Shown here: piece by piece, positions 52,427-54,883 of the stretch
Layout of the letters: every line of letters starts with the position of its first letter
How positions within the stretch are numbered: the first letter of the stretch is position 1
Source: an uncultured Clostridia bacterium
Lineage (GTDB): Bacteria > Bacillota > Clostridia > Christensenellales > Borkfalkiaceae
DNA length: 54,883 bases
NCBI GenBank assembly: GCA_944376335.1
Contig: CALWCH010000010.1
Coordinates: 1 to 54,883 of the forward strand
Reading direction: 5' to 3'
Position numbers and translations under genes: made by a program
The notes under the pieces: model-generated
What the model was told of the DNA's origin: nothing
Database searches by the model: none
Seen by the model: the letters and a program-made list of their open reading frames with translations, nothing else

Positions 52427-52435
52427 GCGGTTTTT

Positions 52436-53641
52436 ATGGCGACATACTCCGACATCTTCCGCTTTACGCGGCTCGCCTGCTATGCGGGGTACATCACGCA
52501 GGCGATCGTCAACAACCTCTCGCCTCTGCTCTTTCTCATCTATCAAAGCTCCTTGGGCATCACGATGGAGCAGGTGACGCTTCTCATCACCGTCAACTTC
52601 GGCGTACAGCTCTTTGTAGACCTTGTGTTTGCAAAGCTTGCCGATAAGATCGGCTACCGGGTGTGCCTCATCGGGGCGCACGTCTTTGCCGCTTTGGGGC
52701 TTGCGGGGCTGATGTTCTTCCCGCGCATCCTGCCGCCCTTTGCGGGGCTCATTACGGCGACCGTGCTGATGGCCGTGGGCGGCGGGCTCATTGAAGTGCT
52801 GGTGAGCCCCACGATAGAGGCGTGCCCCTCGCCCAATAAAGAGAAGCAGATGAGCCTTCTCCACTCCTTCTACTGCTGGGGGTCGGCGGCGGTCGTCGCC
52901 TTCTCGACGGCGTTTTTGGCGGCGTTCGGCTCGCTGCATTGGAGTATACTGTGCCTCATCTGGGCGTGCCTGCCCCTCTTGAATGCCATTTTATTTGCGT
53001 TCGTGCCCGTGCCCTCGCCCGCAGCGGAGGGGGAGAGCATGCCCGTAAAAAAGCTCGTTCTTTCGCCCACGTTCTGGCTGTTTGTGGCGCTGATGGCGCT
53101 CTCGGGGGCGGCGGAGCAGTCCATGAGCCAGTGGGCGTCCACCTTTGCGGAGAGCGGGCTCGGCGTCAATAAGACGCTCGGAGACCTGCTCGGACCCTGC
53201 CTCTTTGCCATTCTGATGGGAACGGCGCGGCTTTTATATGCGAAGTTCGGGAAGAGATTGCGGCTTTGCCTCATTTTATCGGCGTCGCTCGCCGTTTTAT
53301 GCTATCTTTTGGCATGGCTTGCGCCCGTGCCCGCGCTCTCGCTTGCGGGATGCGCCGTCTGCGGCTTTGCGGTGGGCATTCTGTGGCCGGGGACGTTCAG
53401 CAATGCCTCGCGCGCGCTTCCGAAAGGGGGTACGGCAATGTTCGCCCTTTTAGCGCTTGCGGGAGACCTCGGCTGCACGCTCGGGCCGTCGCTCGTGGGG
53501 GCGTGCGCCTCGGCGCTCGGGGAGCTCAAACTCGGGCTTGCGTTCGGCATTGCCTTCCCCGCGCTGTTCGTCATATTGATGCTGCTCTTTACGAAAAAGC
53601 AGCCAAAAACGGGCAGGCAGCTCGAAAACCTCAAACCATAA
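52436..53641 (+). CDS. MFS transporter
   Basis: 401 residues with about 12 transmembrane helices. The loop 2-3 region reads FAKLADKIGYRVCLIGAH, matching the MFS motif GxLaDrxGrr. The first residues ARLACYAGYITQAIVNNL-type helix and SFYCWGSAAVVAFST resemble sugar/fucose-permease-like MFS members, but the substrate cannot be assigned. Start 9 nt after the YfbR-like gene, so the two are probably cotranscribed. Confidence 0.88.
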   Translation: MATYSDIFRFTRLACYAGYITQAIVNNLSPLLFLIYQSSLGITMEQVTLLITVNFGVQLFVDLVFAKLADKIGYRVCLIGAHVFAALGLAGLMFFPRILPPFAGLITATVLMAVGGGLIEVLVSPTIEACPSPNKEKQMSLLHSFYCWGSAAVVAFSTAFLAAFGSLHWSILCLIWACLPLLNAILFAFVPVPSPAAEGESMPVKKLVLSPTFWLFVALMALSGAAEQSMSQWASTFAESGLGVNKTLGDLLGPCLFAILMGTARLLYAKFGKRLRLCLILSASLAVLCYLLAWLAPVPALSLAGCAVCGFAVGILWPGTFSNASRALPKGGTAMFALLALAGDLGCTLGPSLVGACASALGELKLGLAFGIAFPALFVILMLLFTKKQPKTGRQLENLKP

Positions 53642-53644
53642 GAT

Positions 53645-53670
53645 AAGACTCCCTCAGCGGGGAGTCTTTT
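53645..53670. terminator. Bidirectional terminator between the MFS and GNAT genes
   Basis: AAGACTCCC/GGGAGTCTT stem with a 6-nt loop and a short T-run on the plus side; it overlaps the stop codon of the converging GNAT gene. Confidence 0.82.
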
Positions 53671-54109
53671 GCATGACAAAGTTTGTAAGGAGCACGCCGC
53701 GGCGCTCCACTTGCTGCTCTTTGATAATGACGTAGCCCATCCTCTCAAAGAAGGGGCGGGCGGTGAAGGAGACATGCGCCGTGTATTCTCTGGCGGGAAT
53801 GGCTTCTTCCAAGGCGGTGAGAAGCGCCGTCGCAACACCCTGCCGCCGGTGCGCGCGGCTGACATAGAGGCGGTCTAAATAGCCCTCTGCAGTCATGTCT
53901 GCAAAGCCGAGAAGTTCGCCGTTTTCCCATGCCAAGAGCGTCGTATGGGCGAGAAAGCTCTCGTTCCACGCATTTTCGTCGATCTCGCCCGTCGCCCAAG
54001 CGTCGAGCTGCTGTTTCGTATAGTCCTTCGCGCAGACCATATGTACCGTCTCATAAAAGAGGACGGCGATCCGGGGGAGATCTTCGGGGCGGTAGGGGAG
54101 CAGGGTCAT
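53654..54109 (-). CDS. GNAT family N-acetyltransferase
   Basis: 151 residues. The acetyl-CoA binding motif is LYVSRAHRRQGVATALLTAL (R-R-x-G-V-A), preceded by GFADMTAEGYLDRL and followed by FTARPFFERMGY; the pattern fits the PhnO/YafP-like single-domain GNATs. Substrate unknown. Its ATG overlaps the mnmG stop (ATGA), so it is translated as the downstream partner of mnmG. Confidence 0.9.
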   Translation of the reverse strand: MTLLPYRPEDLPRIAVLFYETVHMVCAKDYTKQQLDAWATGEIDENAWNESFLAHTTLLAWENGELLGFADMTAEGYLDRLYVSRAHRRQGVATALLTALEEAIPAREYTAHVSFTARPFFERMGYVIIKEQQVERRGVLLTNFVMQKTPR

Positions 54110-54883
54110 TTTCTTTCCCTTAACGAGAGATACACCATGAGCACGGCGATGTCGGCGGGGTTGACGCCCGAAATGCGCTCTGCCTGCCCCAAATTGAGCG
54201 GGCGGATGCGGGAAAGCTTCTCCCTTGCCTCCAAGCGGAGCCCTTCGATGCGGGTATAGTCGATGTCTTGGGGCAGCGGCTTTTCCTCGAGCTTTTTCGC
54301 CTTCTCGCGCTCGCGCTCGCTCGTCTTTAAGTATCCCTCGTAGCGCACTTCCGTCTCGGCGGAAAGGAGAATATCCTGCGGAACATTTTCAAAGAGGCCG
54401 AATGCCGCTTTCAGCTCGGAAATGGGGATGCCGCGGCGGAGAAGGTCGGCGTAGGTGACGCCGCGGGTGAGCGTCTCCCCGCGCGCTTTTAAAAGGGCGG
54501 CGGAAATGCTGCTGTCCGCCCGCCCGTTGAGGGAAGAGAGGACCTCTTCGCGCAGCTGTTTGCGCGCTAAATATCGCTCCCAGCGGTCGTCTTTTACAAG
54601 CCCGCACCTTCTGCCGATCTCGGTGAGGCGCACGTCGGCGTTGTCTTGGCGCAGCAAAAGGCGAAATTCCGCGCGGGAGGTCATCATGCGGTAGGGCTCG
54701 TCCGTGCCCTTGGTCACAAGGTCGTCGATGAGTACGCCGATGTAGGCCTGGTCGCGCCGAAGGATGAGGGGAGGCTCGCCTCTGAGCTTTAAAGAGGCAT
54801 TCAGCCCCGCGATAAGCCCCTGCGCCGCAGCCTCTTCATAGCCGCTCGTGCCGTTGATCTGCCCCGCCGTGTAGAGGCCCTCC
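54106..54883 (-). CDS. mnmG: tRNA uridine-5-carboxymethylaminomethyl enzyme MnmG, C-terminal part (partial)
   Basis: The gene runs off the right edge; 258 C-terminal residues are present, reading from GLYTAGQINGTSGYEEAAAQ through AYIGVLIDDLVTKGTDEPYR and MMTSRAEFRLLLRQDNAD to the C-terminal helical domain with ALSRIRP-type and NLGQAERISGVNPADIAVL motifs. These are signatures of MnmG (GidA), which with MnmE modifies U34 of several tRNAs. An internal GTG at 54717 is not the true start. Confidence 0.96.
   Translation of the reverse strand, partial: EGLYTAGQINGTSGYEEAAAQGLIAGLNASLKLRGEPPLILRRDQAYIGVLIDDLVTKGTDEPYRMMTSRAEFRLLLRQDNADVRLTEIGRRCGLVKDDRWERYLARKQLREEVLSSLNGRADSSISAALLKARGETLTRGVTYADLLRRGIPISELKAAFGLFENVPQDILLSAETEVRYEGYLKTSEREREKAKKLEEKPLPQDIDYTRIEGLRLEAREKLSRIRPLNLGQAERISGVNPADIAVLMVYLSLRERK

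Noticed and set aside
54106-54717. mnmG starting at the internal GTG at 54717
   Set aside because: The conserved MnmG sequence continues upstream in frame to the right edge of the window, so the gene is truncated by the window and not short.

Overview
The window is chromosomal DNA from a GC-rich, probably spore-forming member of the Clostridia (Bacillota). The reasons are the yqfC-yqfD-phoH-yqfF-ybeY-era-yqzL-recO block, a Firmicute-type tsf-pyrH-frr-uppS-cdsA-dxr-rseP block, strong Shine-Dalgarno sites, sigma-A-like promoters with 17-bp spacers, and a V-type ATPase operon in Enterococcus ntp order. Genus cannot be read from the sequence; large lipoproteins rich in CxxC repeats and the DUF5685/J-domain cluster suggest an uncultured gut clostridial lineage such as the Christensenellales (inference). 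No rRNA, tRNA, CRISPR array or insertion sequence was recognised.

Layout: 1-6100 carries the end of gap and the sporulation/ribosome/repair block. 6140-9442 holds a DUF3737 beta-helix gene, an SPFH membrane protein with a small ribbon-helix-helix partner, and fructose-bisphosphate aldolase. 9730-12786 is a giant repeat lipoprotein. 12976-17452 is trpS, a DUF5685/J-domain/membrane-protein cluster and an rlmD-type rRNA methyltransferase. 17640-25709 holds a membrane-anchored SF2 helicase and a 1731-residue lipoprotein with a GH43 domain. 26241-34982 is the nine-gene ntpFIKECGABD V-ATPase operon, whose K subunit has the Na+-site residues. 35130-39683 is a flavodiiron protein, rubredoxin, Lon and YsxC. 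40036-42561 is a membrane-anchored XRE regulator, rpsB and tsf. About 1.2 kb of non-coding DNA with nested duplications follows. 43772-49872 runs from a cytidylate-kinase-like gene through pyrH, frr, uppS, cdsA, dxr and rseP. 49945-50285 is a compact convergent-promoter locus. 50380-54883 holds a TPP-riboswitch-controlled ThiT, a YfbR-like HD protein, an MFS transporter, a GNAT enzyme and the C-terminal part of mnmG.

The most unusual locus is 49945-50285. Two face-to-face promoters, each TTGAC(A/G)-N17-(-10), drive an RNA of about 90 nt on the plus strand and, on the minus strand, an mRNA for a 34-residue basic hydrophobic peptide. The two RNAs overlap at a two-way terminator and have nearly identical 5' ends. 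The peptide's Shine-Dalgarno sequence can be sequestered by its own leader. The architecture resembles the par (Fst/RNAII) type I toxin-antitoxin locus, but the peptide does not look like Fst. Other points of interest are an apparent ACG start for phoH, three genes whose promoters imply leaderless mRNAs, a tandem palindrome at the SPFH/RHH promoter, a palindrome inside the helicase promoter spacer, and a candidate structured RNA upstream of the XRE gene whose promoter shares a sequence element with that gene's own promoter.
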